A stretch of DNA of 6,131 nt from Aquificaceae bacterium (GCA_026983685.1 JALSTO010000334.1:1-6131); one strand, 5' to 3'. Counted from the stretch's first letter, positions 1-5,903 are shown. A program made the numbers and translations. Notes: a model not told the origin generated them from the letters alone.

Positions 1-81
1 GGTATGCTCTCGGGAGATAAGGGAAGGATTGCCTCCGAGGTTAAGGAGGCTGTGCTCAGAGCCCTCTTCGGTTGTGTATGA
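1..81 (+). CDS. C-terminal tail of an unidentified upstream protein (partial)
   Basis: The first reading frame is open from the window edge to a TGA at 79-81 and encodes about 26 residues. It has a protein-like composition, starting GMLSGDKGRIASEV, followed by an amphipathic helix and a short hydrophobic end. It reads better than the overlapping second frame, which is rich in Arg, Pro and Ser and belongs to the 5' extension of the next gene. The stop lies 7 bp before the preferred start of the yggS-like gene, so the two are probably co-transcribed. I do not recognise the family from this fragment. Confidence 0.5.
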   Translation, partial: GMLSGDKGRIASEVKEAVLRALFGCV

Positions 82-88
82 TATTTCC

Positions 89-772
89 ATGGACGCCTGC
101 AAGAAGATTGAAAGCGTGATGGCTGATATAGAGGACGCCTGCCGGCGTGTGGGAAGGGATCCCTCCGAGGTAACGCTACTCGGAGCATCAAAGACAGTCC
201 CTCCCGAGGTTATAAAGGAGTTCTACAGGTGCGGGCTGAGGTGCTTCGGGGAAAACAAGGCTCAGGAGTTTCTGGCAAAGTATGAGGCACTTGAGGGTCT
301 TGAGATAGACTGGCACTTCATAGGGAGGCTCCAGACCAATAAAGTCAAGTACCTCATAGGAAGGGTTTCCCTCATACACTCCCTTGATAGAAAGCCCCTT
401 GCGGATGAAATACAGAAGAGGGCACAGAAGAGGGGAGCTGTGCAGGACGTTCTGATAGAGGTCAACGTCGGAGGGGAGGAGAGCAAAGGAGGGGTGGAGC
501 CAGAGCGCTTAAAGGAGCTCTACGAGTATGCAAGGGGGATGGAGAACCTGAGGGTTATTGGTCTCATGACCATACCTCCTTACTTTGAGAATCCCGAAGA
601 GGTCAGACCCTACTTCGTCCGCCTGCGGGAGCTCAGGGACCAACTTGAAGAAGAGTTTGGCGAGAAACTCCCTCACCTCTCAATGGGTATGTCTCACGAC
701 TTCAAGGTAGCCGTTGAGGAAGGTGCTACCATAGTCAGGATAGGAACGAGGCTCTTTGGGGAGAGGACTTGA
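89..772 (+). CDS. yggS: YggS/PLPBP family pyridoxal 5'-phosphate homeostasis protein
   Basis: This is a 227-residue cytosolic protein of the alanine-racemase-like TIM-barrel fold. The family binds PLP without a known catalytic reaction and keeps free PLP and amino-acid/keto-acid pools in balance. Visible motifs in order are the PLP lysine in LLGASKT (K35), FGEN (53-56), WHFIGRLQTNK (75-85), the SKGGV loop (132-136), LMTIPP (159-164) and the C-terminal phosphate-binding stretch LSMGMSHDFKVAVEEG followed by VRIGTRLFG (about 198-224). Length fits the family (E. coli YggS is 234 aa). I chose ATG 89 because the distance from Met to the conserved GRDP matches E. coli YggS. The frame is open further upstream (GTG 74, ATG 29), but that stretch looks non-coding and overlaps the previous gene. 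No clear Shine-Dalgarno precedes ATG 89, consistent with translational coupling. Identity is very secure; only the start is uncertain. Confidence 0.95.
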   Translation: MDACKKIESVMADIEDACRRVGRDPSEVTLLGASKTVPPEVIKEFYRCGLRCFGENKAQEFLAKYEALEGLEIDWHFIGRLQTNKVKYLIGRVSLIHSLDRKPLADEIQKRAQKRGAVQDVLIEVNVGGEESKGGVEPERLKELYEYARGMENLRVIGLMTIPPYFENPEEVRPYFVRLRELRDQLEEEFGEKLPHLSMGMSHDFKVAVEEGATIVRIGTRLFGERT

Positions 773-1077
773 GGGTAAGGTTTAAGGTCTGGCTTGAGAA
801 AGAAGGGGAGCCTATTATAAGCGAGGGAAAGTACAGGCTCCTGAAGGCGGTTGAGGAGGAAGGCTCAATACTGAAGGCATCCGAGAGACTTGGCATGAGC
901 TACAAGAGGGCTCACAGCCAGATAAAGGCTCTTGAAAAGAGGCTTGGTGAAAAGGTCCTTGAAAGGAAGAGGAGAGCGGGAGCTCGTTTGACGGAGGCTG
1001 GTAAAGAGCTTCTGAAGGAGTACGAAAGGGTTTTAGAGGAGTTCAACAGGCTGGCTTGCAGGCTCTCAGACAGATAA
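769..1077 (+). CDS. Stand-alone ModE-type winged-helix DNA-binding protein
   Basis: This 102-residue protein matches the N-terminal DNA-binding half of ModE, the LysR-like winged helix. It opens with the typical RFKVWLEKEGEPIISEG strand and turn (4-20). A helix-turn-helix follows in EGSILKASERLGMSYKRAHS (31-50), then the dimerisation helix and wing (KALEKRLGEKVLER, RAGARLTEAGKELL). Full-length ModE (about 260 aa) carries a C-terminal pair of molybdate-binding MOP domains; these are absent here, so the protein may regulate without sensing molybdate directly. The start is TTG 769, overlapping the TGA of yggS (TTGA), with GGGGAG at 758-763 as a plausible ribosome-binding site. No ATG or GTG lies between it and the conserved RFKVW. 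The gene ends convergently inside the alkyltransferase gene. The domain call is strong; targets are unknown. Confidence 0.85.
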   Translation: MRVRFKVWLEKEGEPIISEGKYRLLKAVEEEGSILKASERLGMSYKRAHSQIKALEKRLGEKVLERKRRAGARLTEAGKELLKEYERVLEEFNRLACRLSDR

Positions 1078-1515
1078 GCCCTCAAATCTCAAAAGCTCTC
1101 TCTTGATATCAACTCCGTAAGAAAAACCTCCGAGCCCGCCCTTCCCGATCACTCTGTGGCAAGGTACTATCAGGGGAAACCTGTTTATTCTCATGCAGTA
1201 ACCCACAAACCTCGGATGCTTCCCAGTGATTTCCCCGAGCTCAGAGTAAGTTATAACCCTGCCAGGGAAGGTGTTTTCCGAAAGAGCCTTCCAAACTACG
1301 ATCACCTCTTTCCTGATCCCCTCAAGCCAGAGGCTCTCCATACCTATGTTGACATCTCCCTCGCCCTTCAGGTAAGGCACGAAGGCTTCAATAAAAGGGT
1401 GTTTCTGCCCTCTCTCCGCCTCTCCTTTCAGAAGCCTTGACCTCAGTATCTTGTCTCCCTTAATGAGCACCTCTAAGGACACCCTGTCGGTAATTTTCAC
1501 TTTCAGCCTCTCCAT
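1066..1515 (-). CDS. ogt: Methylated-DNA--[protein]-cysteine S-methyltransferase (O6-alkylguanine repair)
   Basis: This 149-residue suicide repair enzyme transfers the alkyl group from O6-alkylguanine in DNA to its own cysteine. The C-terminal half is canonical: VITYSELGEITGKHP (87-101), then PRFVG with the arginine finger at R102, then Asn111 of the hinge. The active site is PCHRV with acceptor Cys119 and His120, followed by GGLGGFSYG (126-134) and the LLRFEG helix with Glu145. R102 and N111 sit at the same distances from the active cysteine as R128 and N137 do from C145 in human MGMT. The N-terminal 65 residues are divergent and carry no Ada regulatory domain. The start is ATG at 1513-1515 on the minus strand, with no obvious Shine-Dalgarno. 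The 3' end overlaps the ModE-like gene by 12 bp. Confidence 0.94.
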   Translation of the reverse strand: MERLKVKITDRVSLEVLIKGDKILRSRLLKGEAERGQKHPFIEAFVPYLKGEGDVNIGMESLWLEGIRKEVIVVWKALSENTFPGRVITYSELGEITGKHPRFVGYCMRINRFPLIVPCHRVIGKGGLGGFSYGVDIKRELLRFEGLSV

Positions 1516-1523
1516 AGCTGGAA

Positions 1524-1552
1524 TTGAATATATACTGGAGCGGGAATAAAAT
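1524..1552 (+). promoter_or_regulatory. Candidate sigma70-type promoter of the envelope operon
   Basis: TTGAAT (1524-1529) is separated by exactly 17 bp from TAAAAT (1547-1552), which is 4/6 and 5/6 of the bacterial consensus. Transcription would start near 1559 and leave a leader of about 26 nt containing the AGGAGG at 1572-1577. This is the only non-coding stretch upstream of the four-gene operon, which supports the call. A TATACT at 1531-1536 is an alternative -10 but lacks a credible -35. Sequence match only. Confidence 0.5.
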
Positions 1553-1555
1553 GAA
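1527..1555 (-). promoter_or_regulatory. Possible divergent promoter of the alkyltransferase gene
   Basis: On the minus strand TATATT (plus-strand AATATA, 1527-1532) lies 17 bp from TTCATT (1550-1555), a weak -35. Transcription would start near 1520, only about 5 nt before the ATG at 1515, so the mRNA would be nearly leaderless. That would fit the lack of a Shine-Dalgarno before this gene. It overlaps the rightward promoter almost completely. Weak support. Confidence 0.25.
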
Positions 1556-1584
1556 AGGTAAGAACGTTAAAAGGAGGGGTTGTT

Positions 1585-2808
1585 ATGGTTTCTAAGAGGT
1601 TTGTGGTAATCTCTCTGGGAACAATTCCTGCTATCCTCGCCTGTGGTACCAAAGCTCCGTCCATTGACCCAACAGCCTACCCTATCACACAGGCGGACAG
1701 AGTAAGGGTTGAGATACCCGATGCCTGCAGAATAGCTTACGAGAATGTGATCCCGAAGATCGCCGTGGTGGACTTTGCCAACAACACGACCTTTGACCTC
1801 GCCAAGGTGGTTCAGTCCCAGTCCGCAGGGACGGAGACGCATAAAGAAGTTCACGGTGGTGTTTGGGGCGTTACCGCCGGTCCTGCGGGTATAGGTGTGG
1901 GACATGTGGGTGCGAGTGCTTCCAAGAGAGACTGGAGAACCCAGGCGCAGACCATATCAAGGGACGTAAACGCCAAGCTTGGAGAGAGTATAGCTGAGGC
2001 GGTTGTAAGTGAGCTCGCCAACATAGGAGGTATGAAGATATACACAAGGAAGGACCTACAGAAGGTTCTTGAGGAGCAGAAGCTCCAGATGTCCGGACTG
2101 ATAGACCCCAACACCGCGGTACAGGTAGGCAGGCTTGCTGGAGTCAAGTACATAGTCACGGGTGCTGTGAACAACATAAACCTGAAGTGGGTTGCAGTGG
2201 GGGAGGGTGTGAAGAGGGGGCTCACCGAACGTCTTGGACTCATTGGTGCAGTAGCATCTGCTGGGGCTTCAACTCAGGAAGGGTGGAACCTCATGGTTGA
2301 TATAGTAGTCAAGGTCATAGATGCTGAGACCGGTGAGGTTGTTCTAACAAAGACCGTTTCTGGAAGGGAGGTTCTCGGCAAAACCCCCACCTTCAACTAC
2401 GATTCCATAATAGGGGGCGCGAAGAAGGCTGCCATGGAAGCCCTTGAGGACATAAAACCCGAACTTTCCAAGCTCTTCCCCCTCAGGGGATACATAATCC
2501 AGCTCAGAACCGCTCCCGACGGAAAGGTGAGGTATGCGCTTATAAACGTGGGCTCAAAGAACGGCGTTAAAGAGGGTCAGGAGTTCTTCGTTATTGACTT
2601 TCAGGCTGTTCAGGACCCGATAACCGGAAAGACAACCTGCGACCAGATAAAGCTCCCTGTAACCCTCAAGGTCTCCAACCAGATACAGACTGACAAAGCC
2701 TGGGCTGTTGCAGAGGGAGATAAGAATCAGATAATGAGACTCAAGCTCGGGCAGGTGGTGGAGAGAAAACCTCTTGAGGGGGGAAGCGTAATAAACAAAC
2801 TCTTCTGA
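1585..2808 (+). CDS. CsgG-family outer-membrane lipoprotein with Gly-rich insert and FlgT-C-like C-terminal domain
   Basis: This 407-residue protein begins with a lipoprotein signal peptide ending ILAC, with lipidated Cys20; Gly at +2 is compatible with outer-membrane targeting. The CsgG-like alpha/beta domain spans about 57-295. It starts with strand PKIAVVDFANNT (57-68), then the helix GESIAEAVVSELANIGG (133-149), IYTRKDLQKVLEEQ (152-165), the NTAVQVGRLAGVKYIVTGAV block (176-195) and VDIVVKVIDAETGEVV (238-253). Compared with E. coli CsgG, residues 196-237 and 253-275 occupy the places of the two membrane-spanning beta-hairpins, so pore formation is possible but unproven. An extra glycine-rich, aromatic-containing segment (about 88-116) is inserted after the first strand. 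Residues about 301-395 form a separate domain (YALINVGSKNGVKEGQEFFV, 317-336) resembling the small beta domain at the C-terminus of FlgT. The ribosome-binding site is AGGAGG at 1572-1577, 7 nt before ATG. First gene of a four-gene envelope operon; exact role unknown. Confidence 0.85.
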   Translation: MVSKRFVVISLGTIPAILACGTKAPSIDPTAYPITQADRVRVEIPDACRIAYENVIPKIAVVDFANNTTFDLAKVVQSQSAGTETHKEVHGGVWGVTAGPAGIGVGHVGASASKRDWRTQAQTISRDVNAKLGESIAEAVVSELANIGGMKIYTRKDLQKVLEEQKLQMSGLIDPNTAVQVGRLAGVKYIVTGAVNNINLKWVAVGEGVKRGLTERLGLIGAVASAGASTQEGWNLMVDIVVKVIDAETGEVVLTKTVSGREVLGKTPTFNYDSIIGGAKKAAMEALEDIKPELSKLFPLRGYIIQLRTAPDGKVRYALINVGSKNGVKEGQEFFVIDFQAVQDPITGKTTCDQIKLPVTLKVSNQIQTDKAWAVAEGDKNQIMRLKLGQVVERKPLEGGSVINKLF

Positions 2809-2818
2809 GGAGGGTGAG

Positions 2819-4657
2819 ATGAGACTAAAACCTCTTGCTTTTGTGCTTGCACTTCTTCTCTTCTCAGTCCTTTGCTCTTTGCCAGCGAGAGCACAGCTGC
2901 TCCTTTCCGTAGACGAGAGCACCTGTCCCGTTGGGGGCTTTAGCTCAGAGCTTAAGACCGTCCGGGGAAGCTACGAGTGCATAGACTTTCAGGGAATGAG
3001 ATGGATAAAGCCCTTTGATCAGGGCTTGAGGCTTTACAGGGAGCTTGACCTTAAAGGGGACTTTTCCCTTGAGTTCAACTTTTACACCTTCAAGGAAGGC
3101 TGTCCTTACGTTAGGATAATTCTTTTACCTGAAAAGCCGATCTCAGAAGCCAAGAAGGGAAACATATATGAGGGTGAGGTCTTTGCAACCTTAAATGGAG
3201 CCTGTGATTTCTTTCAGGCGGGGATAAGCTCCAGCCCTGTAAACAATCCTGATGCTTATGAGTACAGGCGCAAAGTATCCCCGAATACCGTTCACAGGGT
3301 AGCCTTTGTGGTCAAGAACGGAGTCGCTTCCGTACTCCTTGATGGAAAGAAAATAGCCGCAGAGCCATTCTCTCCCACGAAGCCCGTAAGAGGTATAGGT
3401 ATTTACTTCTACAAGAAGTTCAGCACAGATACACCCTACTCTGAGAGTCCTGCTCTTTTGGGCAATCTTAAGGTTTCCCTCGTTGCTGGAGCGGTTACTA
3501 AGAGTACTCCCATCAAGCCACCGCAACCACCTCCCGTAAAGGTGACACCGATGCCGGCACCGAAGCCCCCTGTGGTTACAGCTCCCATAACAGCCCCAAA
3601 GCGCCGGACGAAATGTATAGAGTCCGTCGGTGTGGGAGAAGCCTCGGTTATAGGAGGTGATAGGGCATCCGCAAAGGTTGAAGCCCTCGCAAGGGCTAAG
3701 TGGGATGCCATTGAGAAGGCTCTGGGTGTGAGGACAAGCGTCAAGACGATAGTTCAGAACTTCAGCCTGCTTGATGAGGTGATAAGGAACGAGGTCGGAG
3801 GCTTTATAACCGATGTGAAGGTCCTCAGCGAAGAGAACTTTGCGGATATGGTAAGGGTTAAGGTTAAAGGCTGTGTTTATCCCAACTCCGCGGAGAAAGC
3901 TCTGAGCCTTATATCAAGGGATACAGCCTTCAGCGTGATAGTGGTTACAAAGAGGCAGAACTCAGTTGAGCTTGATGAAATGAACCCGGTGACCACCGAG
4001 CTTGTGAACATACTCAACCAGCAGGGTTTCAAGGTCTACGATTTTGCCGGCAACCCGAACATAAATCCCTACGAGATTGAGAACATTATAGCCCAGAGAA
4101 GGTTTATAGCCCTTAGAGCTTACATGGCGAGGGTTCTGTCAGGAGCGATGGTGGTAGGTAAAGTTGAGCTCATACCCTCAACGAGATCCGGTCAGGACAT
4201 AGGCTATGGTATAAGGTCCACTTTCAATGTCGTTACCGCAAGGCTTAACTACTACCTTCTGGGTAGGGACAACCAGGGACTCAGAATAATTGCTTCAGGC
4301 TCCCTCTCCGCTAGGGGGATCGCACCGAACATTCAGGATGCGGGATACAGGGCTATGGAAGCCCTTGCAAGAAACCTCGGCTCTGACATAATGGGCAAGC
4401 TGGAGCGTTACATGGCTTCCAAGAAGAAGGTAGTCACCGTCGTTGTCAGGGGAGTAAGGAGTACGAGAGACAACTTCGCTATAAAGGAGAAGCTCCAGAG
4501 GGTTCCTTGGGTTCAATCGGTGGAGGATCTCGGTCTGGGCAAGTTCAAGGTAACCTATCTGGAGAACACTATCTACTTAGCGAACTCTGTAGAGAGAATG
4601 CCTGAACTCAAGCTGCTGAAGTTCTCGCCTACGGAAGTCGTTGCTCAGCTTCTCTGA
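2819..4657 (+). CDS. Secreted multidomain protein: LamG-like domain + Pro linker + FlgT-N/M-like domains
   Basis: This 612-residue exported protein has a Sec signal peptide (1-26, ending PARA, cleavage likely before Gln26 or just after). Residues about 30-222 look like a LamG/concanavalin-type beta-sandwich (GDFSLEFNFYT, VAFVVKNGVASVLLDGKKI) with four cysteines (36, 53, 95, 129). A Pro-rich linker (229-261) follows. Residues 266-353 match the FlgT N-terminal/LPP20-like alpha/beta fold: VGVGEA, a long Ala-rich helix with regularly spaced Ala and Arg, then GFITDVKVLSEE and VRVKVKGCV. C266 and C352 flank this domain and may form a disulfide. Residues 369-530 (FSVIVVTKRQ, VTTELVNILNQQGFKVYDFAG, SGAMVVGKVEL, Gly/Ala helix) resemble the TolB-N/FlgT middle fold. 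The last about 75 residues form a small alpha/beta domain (VVTVVVRGVRS, KLQRVPWVQSVED, FKVTYLENTIYLAN). AGGAGG overlaps the upstream TGA, 5 nt before ATG. Domain names are by eye; function is unknown. Confidence 0.8.
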   Translation: MRLKPLAFVLALLLFSVLCSLPARAQLLLSVDESTCPVGGFSSELKTVRGSYECIDFQGMRWIKPFDQGLRLYRELDLKGDFSLEFNFYTFKEGCPYVRIILLPEKPISEAKKGNIYEGEVFATLNGACDFFQAGISSSPVNNPDAYEYRRKVSPNTVHRVAFVVKNGVASVLLDGKKIAAEPFSPTKPVRGIGIYFYKKFSTDTPYSESPALLGNLKVSLVAGAVTKSTPIKPPQPPPVKVTPMPAPKPPVVTAPITAPKRRTKCIESVGVGEASVIGGDRASAKVEALARAKWDAIEKALGVRTSVKTIVQNFSLLDEVIRNEVGGFITDVKVLSEENFADMVRVKVKGCVYPNSAEKALSLISRDTAFSVIVVTKRQNSVELDEMNPVTTELVNILNQQGFKVYDFAGNPNINPYEIENIIAQRRFIALRAYMARVLSGAMVVGKVELIPSTRSGQDIGYGIRSTFNVVTARLNYYLLGRDNQGLRIIASGSLSARGIAPNIQDAGYRAMEALARNLGSDIMGKLERYMASKKKVVTVVVRGVRSTRDNFAIKEKLQRVPWVQSVEDLGLGKFKVTYLENTIYLANSVERMPELKLLKFSPTEVVAQLL

Positions 4658-4668
4658 GGAGGTTGGAG

Positions 4669-5289
4669 ATGAAATTCGTTCTGCCCCTCCTTTTTCCCCT
4701 TATTCTCTTTTCTTGCGGACAGAAGACAGAGAGCCTCAAGAAGGGACCCACCAAGGAACAGCAGCTCCAAAAGGCGGAAAGAGCCTTTGAAGAGCTTGAG
4801 AGAGAGGCTGGTAAACCTGCCAAGGAGCTTACCCTTGAGGAAGGGAGGGTCCCTCCAAAGAGAGTTGAGAGAAAGCCAGAGTACAAAAAATACCCGCTCA
4901 ATCTCGCAAAACGGGAAGCGCCCAAGACAAAGTACCCCATAGTGAACGGACTCCCCGTCTGGGTCAGCAACCCTAACTACGGCGGTGTACTCGGTGGAGT
5001 GGGGGTCGCCAAGAGAATACCGGGCAAGGGATACGCTGAACAGAAACGTCTGGCTAAACAGATAGCCTTAGCGGATCTCGCCAAGCAAGTAGAGCTTGTG
5101 GTCAAAACTGAGCTCACCAAAGTGGAGGTAAACGTTGATACAAAAACCCTTCAGTATTACAAGAAAAAGTTTAGCTCTTATTCAGAGCAGGAAGTAAGAG
5201 AAATGGTGATAAAGAACGCTGTTATAGAGGACGAGTGGCTTGACCCAAAAACCGGAGAGCTGTACATCTGGGTAGTGCTAAAGAGGTAA
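4669..5289 (+). CDS. LPP20-family lipoprotein (FlgP-like)
   Basis: This 206-residue lipoprotein has a short signal peptide and lipobox LFSC (13-16); Gly17 and Gln18 follow, so outer-membrane sorting is likely. Residues 20-90 form a highly charged Lys/Glu/Pro tether with a short coiled-coil-like helix (about 28-48). The LPP20 domain covers about 94-206: LPVWVSNPNYGGVLGGVGVA, a helix with regular Ala and Gln (AKQIALADLAKQVEL), Thr/Val strands, and the closing VIEDEWLDPKTGELYIWVVL, the family's usual last strand pair. Proteins of this fold include Helicobacter LPP20 and Vibrio FlgP, an outer-membrane flagellar ring protein. ATG 4669 is preferred over TTG 4663 because AGGAGG (4657-4662) lies 6 nt before ATG but directly against the TTG. 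Gap to the previous gene is 11 bp. The family is confident; a flagellar role is not shown. Confidence 0.85.
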   Translation: MKFVLPLLFPLILFSCGQKTESLKKGPTKEQQLQKAERAFEELEREAGKPAKELTLEEGRVPPKRVERKPEYKKYPLNLAKREAPKTKYPIVNGLPVWVSNPNYGGVLGGVGVAKRIPGKGYAEQKRLAKQIALADLAKQVELVVKTELTKVEVNVDTKTLQYYKKKFSSYSEQEVREMVIKNAVIEDEWLDPKTGELYIWVVLKR

Positions 5290-5299
5290 GGAGGTTAAC

Positions 5300-5857
5300 A
5301 TGATAAGGTTCTTAATCCTTGGACTGCTTCTTTCAACACAGCTCTATGCCCTTGAGCTTGGTGCCAAGCTGGGTAACGCCCGTATAAACTGGAAGGATAA
5401 CACGGACACCACCCTTGAATGGTACCTTGCCCTTTACGGCGAGCATCTCTTTCCCCTTTCACCCACCCTGAGCGTGGGTCCGATGGTTGAGATCGGATAC
5501 GGGAAGAAGAACATAGGCACCTTCTACTGCCCGGGCGTGGGAACCTGTAAGGTTGATCTCACCTACACCACTCTTGAGGTTAACGGGAAGGCTATTCTGA
5601 GTATTACTCCCATCCTTGACCTCTACGGTGGGGGTGGGATATCAAGCAACAGATTCGGAATAGATGCCTGGGACCTTAACGGAAATTCGGTAGGAACTCT
5701 TGGGGATGAAACCAAGGGAGGAGCTCAGGCTTTTGTGGGAGCCCAGCTTAAGGGTAGGGGCTTTGGAGCAGGTATTGAGTATAAGTACAAGTATGTCAAC
5801 ACCGATTCCATAGACTCGGTTGATGCTGTGACCCTGAGCCTGTTTCTGAGCTTCTGA
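5300..5857 (+). CDS. Small outer-membrane beta-barrel protein (predicted 8 strands)
   Basis: This 185-residue protein carries a Sec signal peptide (1-17, ending LYA; mature protein starts LELGAKLG). The rest is almost entirely alternating polar/hydrophobic strands broken by Gly/Asn/Asp-rich turns. I count eight: about 18-30, 39-52, 57-70, 84-101, 104-121, 140-151, 154-167 and 174-185. It ends LSLFLSF, with the C-terminal Phe that is the classical BAM recognition signal. A CPGVGTC segment (77-83) in a predicted extracellular loop could form a small disulfide loop. Size and topology resemble OmpX/OmpW/OmpA-barrel proteins, but I see no family-specific motif. TAAGGAGG couples it to the upstream stop codon, so it is translated with the LPP20 lipoprotein. 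Likely the membrane partner, or an unrelated passenger, of the operon. Confidence 0.8.
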   Translation: MIRFLILGLLLSTQLYALELGAKLGNARINWKDNTDTTLEWYLALYGEHLFPLSPTLSVGPMVEIGYGKKNIGTFYCPGVGTCKVDLTYTTLEVNGKAILSITPILDLYGGGGISSNRFGIDAWDLNGNSVGTLGDETKGGAQAFVGAQLKGRGFGAGIEYKYKYVNTDSIDSVDAVTLSLFLSF

Positions 5858-5862
5858 AAGTG

Positions 5863-5868
5863 TATAAT
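5863..5868 (+). promoter_or_regulatory. Consensus -10 element (TATAAT) upstream of the radical SAM gene
   Basis: A perfect TATAAT begins 6 bp after the barrel gene's stop. The -35 region would lie inside that gene near 5840-5845 (CTGTTT), which is weak. Transcription would start near 5875, giving a leader of about 29 nt with the ribosome-binding site AAGGGAGGT (5888-5896). The 46-bp gap is the largest in the rightward series, consistent with a new transcription unit. No hairpin terminator is visible between the genes. Confidence 0.5.
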
Positions 5869-5903
5869 TACTTGGAACTCTACCAGTAAGGGAGGTATAG
5901 GAT

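Noticed and set aside
29..88. 20-residue N-terminal extension of the YggS-like protein from ATG 29
   Set aside because: It would overlap the upstream coding tail, is Arg/Pro/Ser-rich unlike the family, and would give a longer N-terminus than known YggS proteins. ATG 89 fits the family length.
1156..1440. 94-codon plus-strand open frame
   Set aside because: It lies entirely within the minus-strand alkyltransferase gene, which has an unmistakable active site. The plus-strand product shows no recognisable domain and there is no ribosome-binding site.
1531..1536. TATACT as the -10 of the envelope operon
   Set aside because: No acceptable -35 lies 16-18 bp upstream. The TTGAAT/TAAAAT pair with exact 17-bp spacing is better.
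1567..1905. Minus-strand open frame opposite the CsgG-like gene
   Set aside because: Composition is low in typical protein patterns and it lies opposite a well-supported lipoprotein gene. The other minus-strand frames at 1851-2243, 2554-2922, 3191-3526, 3436-3744, 4295-4516, 4629-4970, 5642-5932 and 5880-6071 are rejected for the same reason.
4663..4668. TTG start for the LPP20 lipoprotein
   Set aside because: TTG directly abuts the AGGAGG, leaving no spacer, whereas ATG 4669 has a 6-nt spacer and gives a normal signal peptide start (MKF).
5858..5903. Rho-independent terminator after the barrel gene
   Set aside because: There is no GC-rich hairpin followed by a T-run; the stretch holds only the TATAAT and the ribosome-binding site of the next gene.
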